Assembly: GCF_003576645.1 (NCBI RefSeq)
Contig: NC_044920.1
Coordinates: forward strand, 10,242,260 to 10,306,259
From: Ipomoea triloba
Lineage: Eukaryota > Streptophyta > Magnoliopsida > Solanales > Convolvulaceae
Length of the DNA stretch: 64,000 nt
Direction: 5' to 3'
Every line of letters starts with the position of its first letter. Position 1 is the stretch's first letter. Shown here in pieces: positions 21,667-32,563 of the stretch. The notes under the pieces were generated by a model. The model was not told where the DNA came from and searched no databases. It saw only the letters and a program-made list of their open reading frames with translations. A program made the position numbers and the translations under genes.

Positions 21667-21686
21667 ATCCCCACAGACAGCGCTAA
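21667..21686 (-). other. Primer-binding site of the Tat element
   Basis: On the minus strand the bases after the LTR end read ttagcgctgtctgtgggga, close to the tggcgccgtctgtggggaa PBS usual in Tat/Ogre elements, with a few changes. Confidence 0.6.
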
Positions 21687-22155
21687 TGTTGGTTTTATCT
21701 CTCACGGAATGGTCGAATGGCATGCCAACACCACCGGGAAATTGAGTAACACTATCGGAAAAGTAGAGTAACCTTTCGGCCCTCTTTTGATTGCTTTATT
21801 GCTTTGAGTACATTGAGTTGCCTATAAGTGCGCTAGATTGCTTCTTGTCTCTCTCGAGACCTAAAACCCCTATTTATACAAGTTATGAGGGATCTCTCCT
21901 TTATGAAACTACTACACTATGGTAGATACTCTTTCCTTATTACATTTTAGGTACTTTCCTAATCTATCTCGACCTTCCTTTCATGCTTCTTGCCTTCCAC
22001 CGCCGAGTTCTTTTAGGCAACTCCCATATCTGTCTGCCTTGCCATATCTTTCTCATGTCACCTTCCTTGCACCGCCTTTCCTGCCTCGGCCCAATGCAAG
22101 GTCGGTCCGGTCCGACCCATACTCACCATGTATTCCTACTCCGACCTTTCTTCCA
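21687..22155 (-). mobile_element. 5' LTR of the Tat element
   Basis: Minus-strand LTR ending gataaaaccaaca next to the PBS and probably starting tggaagaaaggtcgg at 22155, giving 469 bp. A TATA box (tataaatagggg) lies at about 21880. The 3' end aaaaccaaca is shared with the Tat LTR at 40153-41023. The matching 3' LTR on the low-coordinate side was not found. Confidence 0.6.
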
Positions 22156-22649
22156 TGGTAATTAATCGTTTCAGTAGTTATGTTCAGTCACTCTGAGTCT
22201 AAGATCTTCAGCTGCGTGATCATTCATTGATTGATGATATTTACATAGTAATATTTTTAAGAAATTAAGTAATATTTTTAAGAAGTTAAGTAATATTTTT
22301 AAGAAATTTTTCTTAATGAAATTTGATTAGAATTTAACTTAATTTGTCCTATTTGATGAATACGGATAGCATTATAATAGTAATAGTAATAGCAATAGTA
22401 ATAGTAATAAACTTTCAAACTATCTTTACCCTTCCACTGGAGGATCATATAACTCAAAAGTGAAAACATATTTAACCATTTTCTATTCTAAATGATGGTC
22501 AATTGAAAATTTCACCAGACAAGAATGTGTATATACACATAACATTACAACTTTAATTGAAGAATGAAGTAAGTGGGTCATTGTATTAATGATAATATTC
22601 AGTGTAATAACAATTGTACTCCGTATCTAATATTAATAATTGGACTTGG

Positions 22650-22729
<80 letters not shown>

Positions 22730-22993
22730 TCTATTCAGATGAGGATACCTATATTATAGAGGATGCTTAATACAAATATTGTGCATTGGATTGTAATAAT
22801 GGATGGTGTAGATTAATGGTAAATATTAGATTAGTAGATTGTTTTATTCTCGCGCGTGTTGTTGTGTAGTAAGGTGGGGGTATTTTTGTAACTTTAGGTG
22901 TGTTTTTAATGTGGGGGCCTTTTTTCGACTGGTTATTAGATTTAATGTGGGGGCCTTTTTTCCTACCAATGAGCAAGAGAAGAGAAGAGAAGC

Positions 22994-23040
<47 letters not shown>

Positions 23041-23371
23041 AAAGGGAGGGGCATTTTGGGGAAGAATTAATTGCCTCAGGCTTCTCTTGCCTACCAACCG
23101 CTGCTCCAAACCGCTGTTAACCAAACACCTTGTTTAGCAGTTTGACCAAGTCAAACCGTTAAAGTTGGTCAAATCCGCCAAAAATTGGCGGATCCGCTGT
23201 TAACCAAACACACCTAGTGTTTCAATTATATTAATGTTTTCTTGCTTCATTTGATATAAATATAAAATTGGTTATGTTTTTAATTGTGCAGTGAAAAAAT
23301 AAAAAATCATTTTGACTGATAAGTTGCACTATTGCATGTGGATGTGGATGCGGATGGTAATGGATTGGAGG
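22156..23371. other. AT-rich intergenic DNA with microsatellites
   Basis: Contains (TA)n tracts at about 22653-22727 and 22997-23036, a (TAG/TAA)n stretch near 22375-22410, a direct repeat of taatgtgggggcctttttt (22908 and 22942) and a perfect short palindrome atccgcca/tggcggat near 23176-23196. No gene is visible. Confidence 0.6.
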
Positions 23372-24474
23372 TAGGGATGTCAATCGGGCTAGCCTTGTCT
23401 GGTTGTCGGGTTTATTGGATTCGGATTGTCGGTTAATTATTATTTATTTATCGGATTTGGGTTAGCCTTAACCCTAAACTTCGGGTTGTCGGGCTTATAG
23501 GGCGGGTAAACTATTTGAACTAAAATCGAAAATGAATACTTACTTTCGATAAAACGGGTCAAGTTGTCAACCGGATCCGGATTCGATAGAAACGGGTCAA
23601 CTGGATGAGCATTGACACTTTAAAATTTAAATCAAGAGATAAATGAATACTTGCATTTGAATATTCGATAGAACATTAGAAGTTAGAACGGGTCAACCGG
23701 ATGAGCATTGAGCACATTAAAATTTAATAAATGGAATTGTAAAATCAAAAGTTTAGAGAAAAACGACATTGGTTCTCAACGAGAAAGCATGTGTATAGCT
23801 TACAATTTTTAAAATATTCATAATAGGATTAATAGCCTAACTTTAGCATTTTGCAGTGTTCACGTGCATTCAAAGGGAAAATTAAAAAGCTTGCTAAATT
23901 GTGTCTTTGTGAGATAATGATAAATGTTGCTTCTGTCATTCAAAGAGAAAATTAAAAAGCTTTTCTTTGACTTTTGTTAATTTGCCCATTTTTACTTAAT
24001 AACCTTACTACTAAATTACTAATAGGATCAAAAGTCAAAACTAGTTGCATACTTAACACTTAACAAATGCATTGGAAAGACACTAGCCTAAACAAACTAT
24101 CTAGAGTGTGTTACAGTAAGTTTTTAACTTTTCATTATTTATTATTGTAAAAATAATTTATATTGTAATATATTTATTAAAATTTTATTTAAAAATGTAC
24201 CTAGTGATAAAAAAAATACTAAAGATGAACTCACCTATAAATTCCATGTATATTATGTTTCACATCACTTCTATAATAAAGAATAGTTTTCAATAGTTCG
24301 GGTTATTGGGCTAGCCCATTTAATTTTGGGCTAACCCTATCGGGTCATCGGGCTTATCTGTTTTGGGCTCATCGGGCTAATTTTTTATTAGGTCAGTCCG
24401 TTCAGGCTATAGCCCTGTCGATTTCGATTTTTTTCGGTCTAGCCCATCGGATTCGAGCTTGATTGACATCCCTA
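23372..24474. mobile_element. hAT-like non-autonomous element
   Basis: Terminal inverted repeats tagggatgtcaatc and gattgacatcccta are flanked by an 8-bp target duplication with one mismatch (attggagg 23364-23371, attggagt 24475-24482). Subterminal parts are rich in atcgggcta-type words on both sides. The 1.1-kb interior is AT-rich and non-coding. TIR sequence and duplication length fit a hAT MITE. Confidence 0.75.
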
Positions 24475-24482
24475 ATTGGAGT

Positions 24483-25257
24483 ATTTGATAATTATTCGTG
24501 CATTTCCAGTTCCAAGAAACTTCATATTACTTGAAGAACTTGAGAGGGGAGAAAAGGGAATAGGAGATGGAACTGTCAGCTAGGGAATGGATGATGTCTA
24601 CATGCAGTCTTGGACTGGAATGATGAAAAGGAGAAGGTTGCCGGAAATCTACTTGCAATATGCAAGGATGAGATAGAATAGGGTGAGGAAGAAGAAATAA
24701 TTATTTTATTGTATATTGTATTCTGCAGTTGAAAGAAAGGAACGAAGGAATATATATATACATGAAAAGTAATCTGCTAAGAATCCTAAGATATGTATGT
24801 GCAAGAATTAAGGAATACAAACGGTAAGATTACATGGAAAATATATTGTTTTCCAAAGATTAATGATCCTTCCATATCTTGTGAGAGCCGTTGGTGATAC
24901 TTCCATATATTGTGATGAGAGCCGTTGGTGATGTGCATGTACGTGAAATCCATCACGCCCTCCTCAAGTTGGCGCATGGATGTTAAGAATGCCCAACCTC
25001 CCAACCTCTCAATTCATTTCCTCACTAATTCCATCCTCCCAACCAAACGCCCTGTGAATGGCTCAGGCTATTGGGCTATATATCCCACTAAATTTTCGGC
25101 TAGTTGGTTTACGCCATCGGGTTTATTGATTTTAGGCTAATCAAGCTCAATTTTTATTGAGTTACAATTTGTTGACACTAAGCCTTAAATTTTTTAGTGG
25201 TATCATGTAAACCCATCAATTTGTAGTTAAGATTGGCAACCCAACTTTTGGCACTTA
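24483..25257. other. Degraded TE remnants
   Basis: Around 24650-25010 the wording (ctgcag tail, ctcctcaagttggcgcatgg) recalls plant Copia LTR or leader sequence, and 25060-25250 carries subterminal words of the hAT-like element at 23372-24474. Ends cannot be defined. Confidence 0.3.
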
Positions 25258-25310
25258 TTATTATTATTACTAATTTTTTGCGCAATGCGCAAAAACATAT
25301 GTCCAATATT
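25258..25310 (-). other. Helitron-like 3' end remnant
   Basis: The arms tttttgcgca and tgcgcaaaaa form a near-perfect hairpin beside attactaat, echoing the hairpin plus ctag termini of the two full Helitrons. The ctag itself has decayed (ttag on the minus strand). Confidence 0.3.
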
Positions 25311-25773
25311 TATATTTTAAAAATAACAAATACATTATTACTAAATAAAATCTAAATGAAAAAAAAATATTTATTATATTAATCCAATATATAATGTCTA
25401 CAAATATTATTATCATTAAAAAATATAAGAAAAGATATAGGGATGCATGCGTATGATAAAGTTAATGGAAAAGATAACGAAATTTATAATGGTAAGTGTA
25501 TTTTTGTCCAAAAAAAATTACATAATACAACTCTAAAAACATAATGTACAAATGGTTAGCATTAAAAACATAGACATAAATTAAGGATATAATTTTGATT
25601 GAGACTTATTATGTTTTTAGATTTTTATTTTACTGAGAATTTTTATTTGCATCAAGTTTTCCGTATCTACATATTGAAACAAATATGATATATATTTTAT
25701 ATATGGAGTATTTTATTATTATTAAACTACATGTATAGTTACCACGGAAAATTATATAGTTACCATGGCAAAT

Positions 25774-26104
25774 CATGCTATGGACCCAGGTCCACCTTGC
25801 AAGGTGGATCCCATATTCACAATTTTGGAATTTTATATTCACAATTTTAGAACTTTGTTCACAACTTTAGAACTATATATTCATAATTTTAGATCCCAAT
25901 ATAAAATTAGATTACTCCATATTAACAATTTTTGAATTCTATATTCACAATTTTTTATATAGATTCAAAAATCGTGTTATATTGATGAGTATAAAAATAT
26001 CAAATTGTGAATATAGACTTCTGTAATTGTGAATATAGAATTTTAAAATTATAAATATGGACACGAGTCCACCTTGCAAGGTGGACGGACCCGGGTCATG
26101 GCAT
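25774..26104. mobile_element. Foldback MITE with tattcacaatttt interior
   Basis: Ends atgctatggacccaggtcc and the complement of ggacccgggtcatggcat pair as inverted repeats; each contains the palindrome tccaccttgcaaggtgga. The 330-bp interior is degenerate repeats of tattcacaattttagaac. No target duplication is clear. The same palindromic end appears at 51866-51902. Confidence 0.6.
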
Positions 26105-26235
26105 ACAACCGAGTTACCATTGGGGATATGTATAAATTCTTGTCATGCATGTTAATTTCTATCTATTTGGTCAATTAGTTCTAGTAGATCCCAATAATAT
26201 AATATGTATAAGTATATAAGTCTCTAAGCTACTAT

Positions 26236-26395
26236 TTTCAAAAAAATATGTCTCTACTACTTGGAAAGGGATTTGTCTCCATCCGTCTAACTGTCCGAGT
26301 AGTTGGTTCATGGGGAAATTGGATCTGGGTTCTCCCAAAATTCTTCTCACAAAGAAAGCTCACTTGTCACTTGAGCTACCCTATTGGGTTAACAC
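26236..26395 (-). mobile_element. SINE family 2, copy E
   Basis: Minus-strand sequence with an A box in tagctcaagtgacaagtgag (26385-26366) and the body shared with 28105-28293. The region between the boxes and the tail is shortened, and the B box is degenerate. Confidence 0.5.
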
Positions 26396-26414
26396 GGCCT
26401 TTATTTGAAATATA

Positions 26415-27961
26415 CTAGTTTTATACGCGCATTGCGCGAATGGGTTAATGCCCAATGTTTATATTTAAATAAATATTTAAAAATATATGAATGCAAGATT
26501 ATATAGGAGAAGTTTATACATGGGTAACTGAATGTCGAATTTTTTTTATTTAAATATCTAACTCAAAGTATATGAATCCAAGATAATATAGAAAATTCAT
26601 TATAATTATTACTAAAATAAATGTTTGCAACCTTGTAAAACCGATAGTCTAAATATTTGGTCTAAAAATGATAGCCTAAATAAATACTCCGTACTACTTT
26701 TAATTTGATTTTTTTTAAAGTGTTCTTAATTCTCTTTTGAGTAACATTGTCATTGTCTTCATCTTTACTATTTGTTCTCTTCCTTTTTGTTGGTTGTGTG
26801 TTATTTGCAATTCGGTTATTGTTGGTAGCATAGATGACAACGTCATGCAATGAGATTATGATATAGGAGCTATGGACTTTTCTTTAGGTGCTCTGCTTGG
26901 GGTTCATTTGGTTCAACCATTATTGTTGAATGAGTTATTGTCGATAAAGAAATCCCTAGTTTAAAAAAAAGATTAAATAAATTAATAAAAATTTGAAAAT
27001 TTAAAATATTATGTATTCCAAAGATATTAAAAGATAGTTTCTCGTTTCAATTTGTTGGGTAATGGGTTATTTAAGTACTTTCATTGTCAACAAATCCCCC
27101 AAGTAGTTAATATGATTGGTTTCAAACTATTCTTTTTTATTTTTTTCATAGTATTAAAGAAATACATATGTATTATTTTTTGGTGTAACTACTAATTTAT
27201 TTAATTCAATAAGAGTAAAATAGAGCGATTCCGCTTCAATTTGTTGGGTTATTTGAGTACTCTCTTTGTCAACCAATCCCCAAGTAGTTAATATAATTAG
27301 TTTCAAATTATTTTCAAAAAAATTTCATAGTATTAATAAAATATTTGTTAAATAAATATATAACATTATTTTGTACTATAACTTTGATATTTAATTACAA
27401 GATATTGTAAAAATAAGATAATGGACAATGTAATAAATATCAATTGATAAATTTGAATTAAAGAATCTTTGCATGAGAGAAAATAAAGACAATAAAACTA
27501 ATGAGATTATTTCTCTTATTTAATTTAATTTTTTGGTAATGAATAATTTTTTCAAATAAAGGTATTGTAGACACATAATTCTAAATTAAAGAAATACATA
27601 TGTATTATTTTTTGTTGTAGCTACTAATTTATTTAATTTAATAAGAGTAAAATAAAGTGAAAAACTTAATTATGTCAAATTTGATTGAGATGAGGTTCGA
27701 ATCTAAGACCTTTCTTATAGAAATTAATGGGTAAGTTAAAAGTTGACGGAATATTAACAGAGAAGAGAATATTTAACGGAAAACTTAACGGAAAATCATA
27801 AAAGTAAGGTTAAATTAGGTAATCTCTATGAATAATATTAATCTGAATTATCTTAGCCATCTATTTGATTAAATAATTCATCTGAACCATCCATTTGATT
27901 ACCGCCATTTTTTCTACCCATTTTAGGCATAATTCTCTTTGACTCTTATTAGTATAGTAGA
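26415..27961 (-). mobile_element. Non-autonomous Helitron, copy 1
   Basis: Read on the minus strand it starts tctactatactaataagag and ends with a cgcgcaatgcgcg-type hairpin followed by ctag and then T, the 5'-TC ... hairpin-CTRR-3' pattern of Helitrons. It is nearly the same length (1547 bp) and highly similar to copy 2 at 38052-39596. No Rep/helicase is encoded. It carries an internal ~180-bp imperfect duplication (27040-27120 versus 27230-27305). The base before the 5' TC is T rather than the expected A. Confidence 0.75.
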
Positions 27962-28104
27962 AATTTAAAATGAGAAGATAATTTATTTTAATTTGTATGT
28001 CGTGTTTAAATAAAAGAAATAAAATATGTAGGTAGGACGGAGTCACATAATGGATGAAAGCAAATAATTGAACACTAAAATGCGCATCCAAACAAAGCAT
28101 TATT

Positions 28105-28293
28105 ATTTTTTTTTAAATTTAAAGGGTCTTTCTCTCCGTCCGTTTAACGGTCCGGGGTCCACCCACGTTCGCTTTAGGAGGCACGGGAGCTAGCCCAAGG
28201 GGAATCGTCACTTACGAGAATTAAACTCGGGTTCTCTCAAAATTCCTCCGCACAAAGAGAGCTCACTTGCCACTTGAGCTACCCCATTGGGTT
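28105..28293 (-). mobile_element. SINE family 2, copy D with target duplication
   Basis: Minus-strand SINE with A box tagctcaagtgg (28281-28270), a B-box-like gagtttaattctc (28228-28216) and an A-rich 3' tail (T-run at 28106-28114). It is flanked by 13-bp direct repeats with one mismatch: acaaagcattatt (28092-28104) and acaaaggattatt (28294-28306). Pol III boxes, tail and duplication indicate retrotransposition by an L1-type machinery. Confidence 0.8.
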
Positions 28294-28491
28294 ACAAAGG
28301 ATTATTTTGGAAAGTCATTATGTATGCCTATAGATACATGGACAATAATCAATTAATGAAAATGAAGCATGGCCTGAATTGTCAACAACAATGGATTGAA
28401 GTTGAGGCGTTTTAATTTTTGGGAACTACTCCAGCATTTGTATTGAAGAGGGAAAGCGATTTGATATGATGATGAAGACGAAACGCCCTTA

Positions 28492-28682
28492 TTTTTTTTC
28501 TTCTTTTTTTTTTTTTAAGTATTACTGACTCAATTACAATGTAGTATCTGTTCATAACTACTTTCTCAACCTACTGAAGCACAAAGAGTCAACAGTTGCC
28601 TCCACTGAGGCTAGAACTCACTCCCATCATTCATGTGGAGTGTAAATCGGGACACCGGGTACCACTAAACTACACGGTCTTC
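28492..28682 (-). mobile_element. SINE family 1, copy C (best copy)
   Basis: On the minus strand: head agaccgtgtagtttagtgg with the A box tagtttagtgg (28673-28663), a degenerate B box near 28615, the family body, and a long interrupted poly(A) tail (T-rich 28492-28516). It matches copies A and B. No clear target duplication was found. Confidence 0.7.
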
Positions 28683-28765
28683 TATTCCCCCTATAGCTAC
28701 ACACCTTTCCGACTAGCATAGTGGGGAAGAACAATTAGTTTTCTTTATGATGATGATGACGACGA

Positions 28766-28973
28766 TGTAACACTCCTATTTTCATATACAATTTTTATTT
28801 ACAAAATCACCAATACATACGCGAAAGCTTACACATTTAACCAAAAAAAAAATGTGTGTTACGTTACCGCCATGCTTAAGTATTTTTCCTATACCTAAAC
28901 GCTAAGATTAAAACTAACAACATCCCATATTCTCCAATGTCCAACTTAATACAAGATTAAATAATATACAACC

Positions 28974-29013
<40 letters not shown>

Positions 29014-29118
29014 TGTGTAGGTAAACTCAACTTAACACGTATATACACACATATTATAATAACAGTATTACTAAATAAGAATTATAATAATATTAACACT
29101 AATAATAATAGTATTATT

Positions 29119-29158
<40 letters not shown>

Positions 29159-29348
29159 GATAAGTTTATGTATATACATACGTACCAATAGTTTTCATCA
29201 CAAAATTTTCCAACATTATAATTTCATTACTCATCGTAATTTCATTACTTATCATAATTTCAATAAATATAATAATTTCACCAGTCATTCATAATTTCAT
29301 CAAAAATCAAAAGTACAAACAATATGTACTCACATCAAATATATCACA
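28766..29348 (-). mobile_element. LTR fragment (minus strand), left part
   Basis: On the plus strand it begins tgtaacactcctattttc, the complement of a Ty3 LTR 3' terminus (…agtgttaca). It runs to the truncated LARD LTR. The right part may be 39989-40101, which ends in gggtatcaca, so the LARD may sit inside this LTR. Pairing of the two parts is inferred; no target duplication was found. Confidence 0.4.
28972..29158. repeat. (AAT)n microsatellites
   Basis: Two AAT tracts (about 28972-29013 and 29104-29158) separated by AT-rich sequence. Confidence 0.8.
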
Positions 29349-32300
29349 AATTATTATTTTAAATAGAATTATTTAAAATAAGGGGCTATTTTCTTATTAA
29401 AATGATTATGAATATAATTATTTCATTATGGGCTTGGAATAATGTATTTTATATACATAACCCATTATTATGTCACTACCTATGATATAGTTTATATTAT
29501 ATGATTGTCATAAAGCCCAATGATTTATATTTTGTAGAGTTGTCCTAAGCCCATAATTAAATGTATATATATATATTTGTCTTATAGATTATGGTTGATG
29601 ACCCAACTATTCTAAAATAACCCAAACCCAAAGAGGAAACCAAACCTACTAAATATAGCTAGTGTATACACCATCAGCAGCCAAAATCCTCCTTTATCTC
29701 TGCCTCACGATCCTCTCTCTCTCGTATCTCTCCTCTCTCGCTATATCTCTCGGATAAATCAGCAACAACATCACCATGAACCATGAGCTTCCACCCTCCT
29801 CCTTCTTCGACCTAGCTCCCTCGTCACACTTGGCAAGCTATCGTGACCAGCAACCCTTACTCCGGCGTCAGCTTCTCCCTCTTGACGCGGTAGCAGTCAA
29901 CGAAGGACTCCGACGAACTATGAGCAGAGAGCAGCTCCTCAACGGCGGCGGCGACATGTAGCTCTCGCAAGCTCTCCGATGACGATACGCGACGATGGTA
30001 GCGGAGCTCGTCGATGGTTATTCCTTCCTTTTCGCGACGAGCAAAGGGCAGAGCAGCGGCATGGACCTTCTCTCCGGCATGTGCTTCGCAATGTGGCCGG
30101 GCTCCTCTGTTCTCGGCAAGCCAAAGCAGAGCGACGTGAGGGGGAAGGCTGGGCGGTGCAAGGTAGCGGTGTGGATTAGCGGTACGCGCCTCTCCGTTAC
30201 GGCGTGAAGGTGGTAAGCAGCGACATTTCCTTCCAGTTCCTCCTCAGCAAGCAGCAACGCTCCTCCCTTGCCTCCGGCGGCTTCGCAATGGCAGTCCAGC
30301 GGCGGCAAGCTTTCTCTCTCTCTATCGTTGGTGGCTGGGTGTGCGTGTGAAGGGTGTTGGTGGGATGGTCGCATGGTATGGCAGAAGGAGATGAAGTGGC
30401 GTGGTGGTACGGTGTCCATGTGTTAGGCTGGAAGGCGTGGTTTTGAATCCATGATTGGCATAGGAATTAAGGTATTTGTCATCTCTAAGCTTTTATGATT
30501 ATAGGGGGTGATTTTACCTACCAATAATCAGTTTATGGCTTAGGGTATTGATCATTGTTAATCACTAAGGTTATTATTAATTAATGATTAGATTATTATG
30601 TTTTAATGCCTTAGTTGTCGTTGATGGTCATATTACACAATTATAGTTTACGTAGGTTTATGATTCAATTGGCGATTAGTTATGGACCCCGAGTAAGGAC
30701 GTTGATGGGTTAGATAGAAATCCTAATGTCATTATGGATTAATTGATAGTAGCCAATAGTGATGGTATTAGACTTGGTTAATTCTCAGGTTCAAAAATTG
30801 TGGACTTGCTTTTGATATTGGATTAGTACGCTTCAAGAGGTAACCATCATGTCTCACTAAAAACTATTTTACACTCTTGATCTATGTATAATACTTGGTG
30901 TTTTGGAATCCTGTGGCCGGAAATTTCTTGGGTTGCCTTTGTTTTTGATGATCCGTGATCTATTTTGATGGGTTAATGAACTTGTGTTCTTGATCCTTTG
31001 CATCTTGATGAGTATGAGCAGTTATTGTTATGGATTCCATGTTTATTTGGCTTCTAAAATGGGTAATCTAGACAATCTGATCGTATTCCTGCATTCTGGA
31101 ATGAATATATTGCATTCTAATTCGAGTCTGGGAGTTGTGCGTTGAGGGTGCCCTTGCGGTGCATCCTAACGGTATAATGTGTCTCGTTGGGGGTCTTCCG
31201 CAAGTGCGTGACGGGTAGTGTTGGCGGAGGGAGGTGTTCCGCCGGAGAGTTCCTCCTCCTTCTTGCGGAGGAGCGTAGCGGAATGGGCAGTTCCGCCACT
31301 GGGTTCCGCCAGTTCAATTGGCATTTTGGTTCTAGTAGCTTGTTTTGTGATCTGTTGGTCTTGTTTATTCATCTTTGATTCTAGAACTTGTTTGGATATT
31401 TTGTTGAATATTTCACCTTGGTTTTTGAGTATTTATTCATGTCTTTTGATTCATTATCTTGATCTATTGGTTGGTTGAATCCTTGGTTATATTTTCTAAG
31501 TATATGTTGTGTTCATGATCTGAGATGAACACTGTTTGTGGATAATCTTTGGGGATTGAGTCTGAGGTTGGATGTGGAGTCGTGAATCTTTGAGTATCTT
31601 TTGGATTGTTGAGGGTGAGCTAACTGTGGGCAACATTTGCCCCTGTGTAACTAATTGTGGGCTTTTGCCTCTGTGGGAATGGGCATCATTTGCCTCTTGG
31701 TTGGGCTTATTGCCCCTGTGGAACTAACTGTGGGCATCATTTGCCTCTGTGGTTGGTCTTTATGCCTATGTGTACTAACTTTGGTTTGGTGGTTAGTATG
31801 AGAGATGGTATTGTGGTTGGAGGGTATGGTTTGGTGCTTATCTTTGGTATGATGTTTGTTTGGTTCCTTATGGTTCTTTAGTTGAGTTGTATCTCAGTTG
31901 TTATCCGTTATTCCTTGATATATTGCGGTTTGGTGGTTTCTTTGTGAGTAATCTTTTGAGGTTATGATTTAGTTGGTATTCCGTTATAGACTTGTTGCCT
32001 TGTACATTCATATTGGATATTGGTTTTACTTGGAGAGTCCATGGTTTATGGCTTATTTAGCTTGTTGTTGTTAAGTCTCCGTTTTTACTAAAGAACAGTT
32101 TGTTGGTGTGTATATTCTATACGGGTGTGTAAACCTATTTACAAGCTTATTATATTATGTATGTTCTCACGAGTGTGAGTGGTGGTTGCTTAGCATTCTT
32201 TTGCTAATGGTTTTCTACACGTTTTCCAGGTATGGAGTAGTCTAAGCCGAGAGCGCGCTAGAGCTATGTTATGCTTGCTTAGACTAGATGATGTTTTAGA

Positions 32301-32549
32301 CTCATTTGGGGCCTGTGTGCATTTGTTTTGGATCATGTGTCTTGACTAGTTTTGTTACTGTTATGATTTGAGGATTTTATGTTTTGTTTTTGGATAGCCT
32401 GTGCATCTAGGCTGTGTTTTACCTAGATGTGGCATGACACACGATGAGTTTTAAATCGCTTCCACTATGGTATGAGTAGTTGTTGAGATATGCAGCTTTT
32501 ATGTTTAAAGTTTTAGTTATCTCAGCTTGTGAAAAGTTGGGGTGTCACA
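29349..32549 (+). repeat. LARD 5' LTR (3.2 kb, 5' end missing)
   Basis: Ends gttggggtgtcaca directly before the PBS. It starts abruptly at aattattattttaaatag, lacking the tgtaataccccgcatttcc present in the 3' LTR. It contains a GC-rich leader-like block (29770-30420), a tggcggaggg/ttccgcc block (31200-31310) and a gcctctgtgg minisatellite (31620-31770). It keeps the empty Helitron site at 32157/32158. Short ORFs in the GC-rich block are not conserved between LTRs. Confidence 0.8.
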
Positions 32550-32550
32550 G

Positions 32551-32563
32551 TTGGTATCAGAAC
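32551..32563 (+). other. LARD primer-binding site (Met-tRNA type)
   Basis: The bases ttggtatcagaac two bases after the LTR end match the usual tggtatcagagc complement of initiator Met-tRNA with one change near the end. Confidence 0.8.

Noticed and set aside
22573..22770. 65-codon ORF with an Ile/Tyr run
   Set aside because: Open only because of a (TA)n tract.
29776..30419. GC-rich ORFs that might be a captured gene, with counterparts at 35655-36263
   Set aside because: They lie in the LARD LTR leader; frames and stops differ between the two LTRs, so there is no sign of coding selection.
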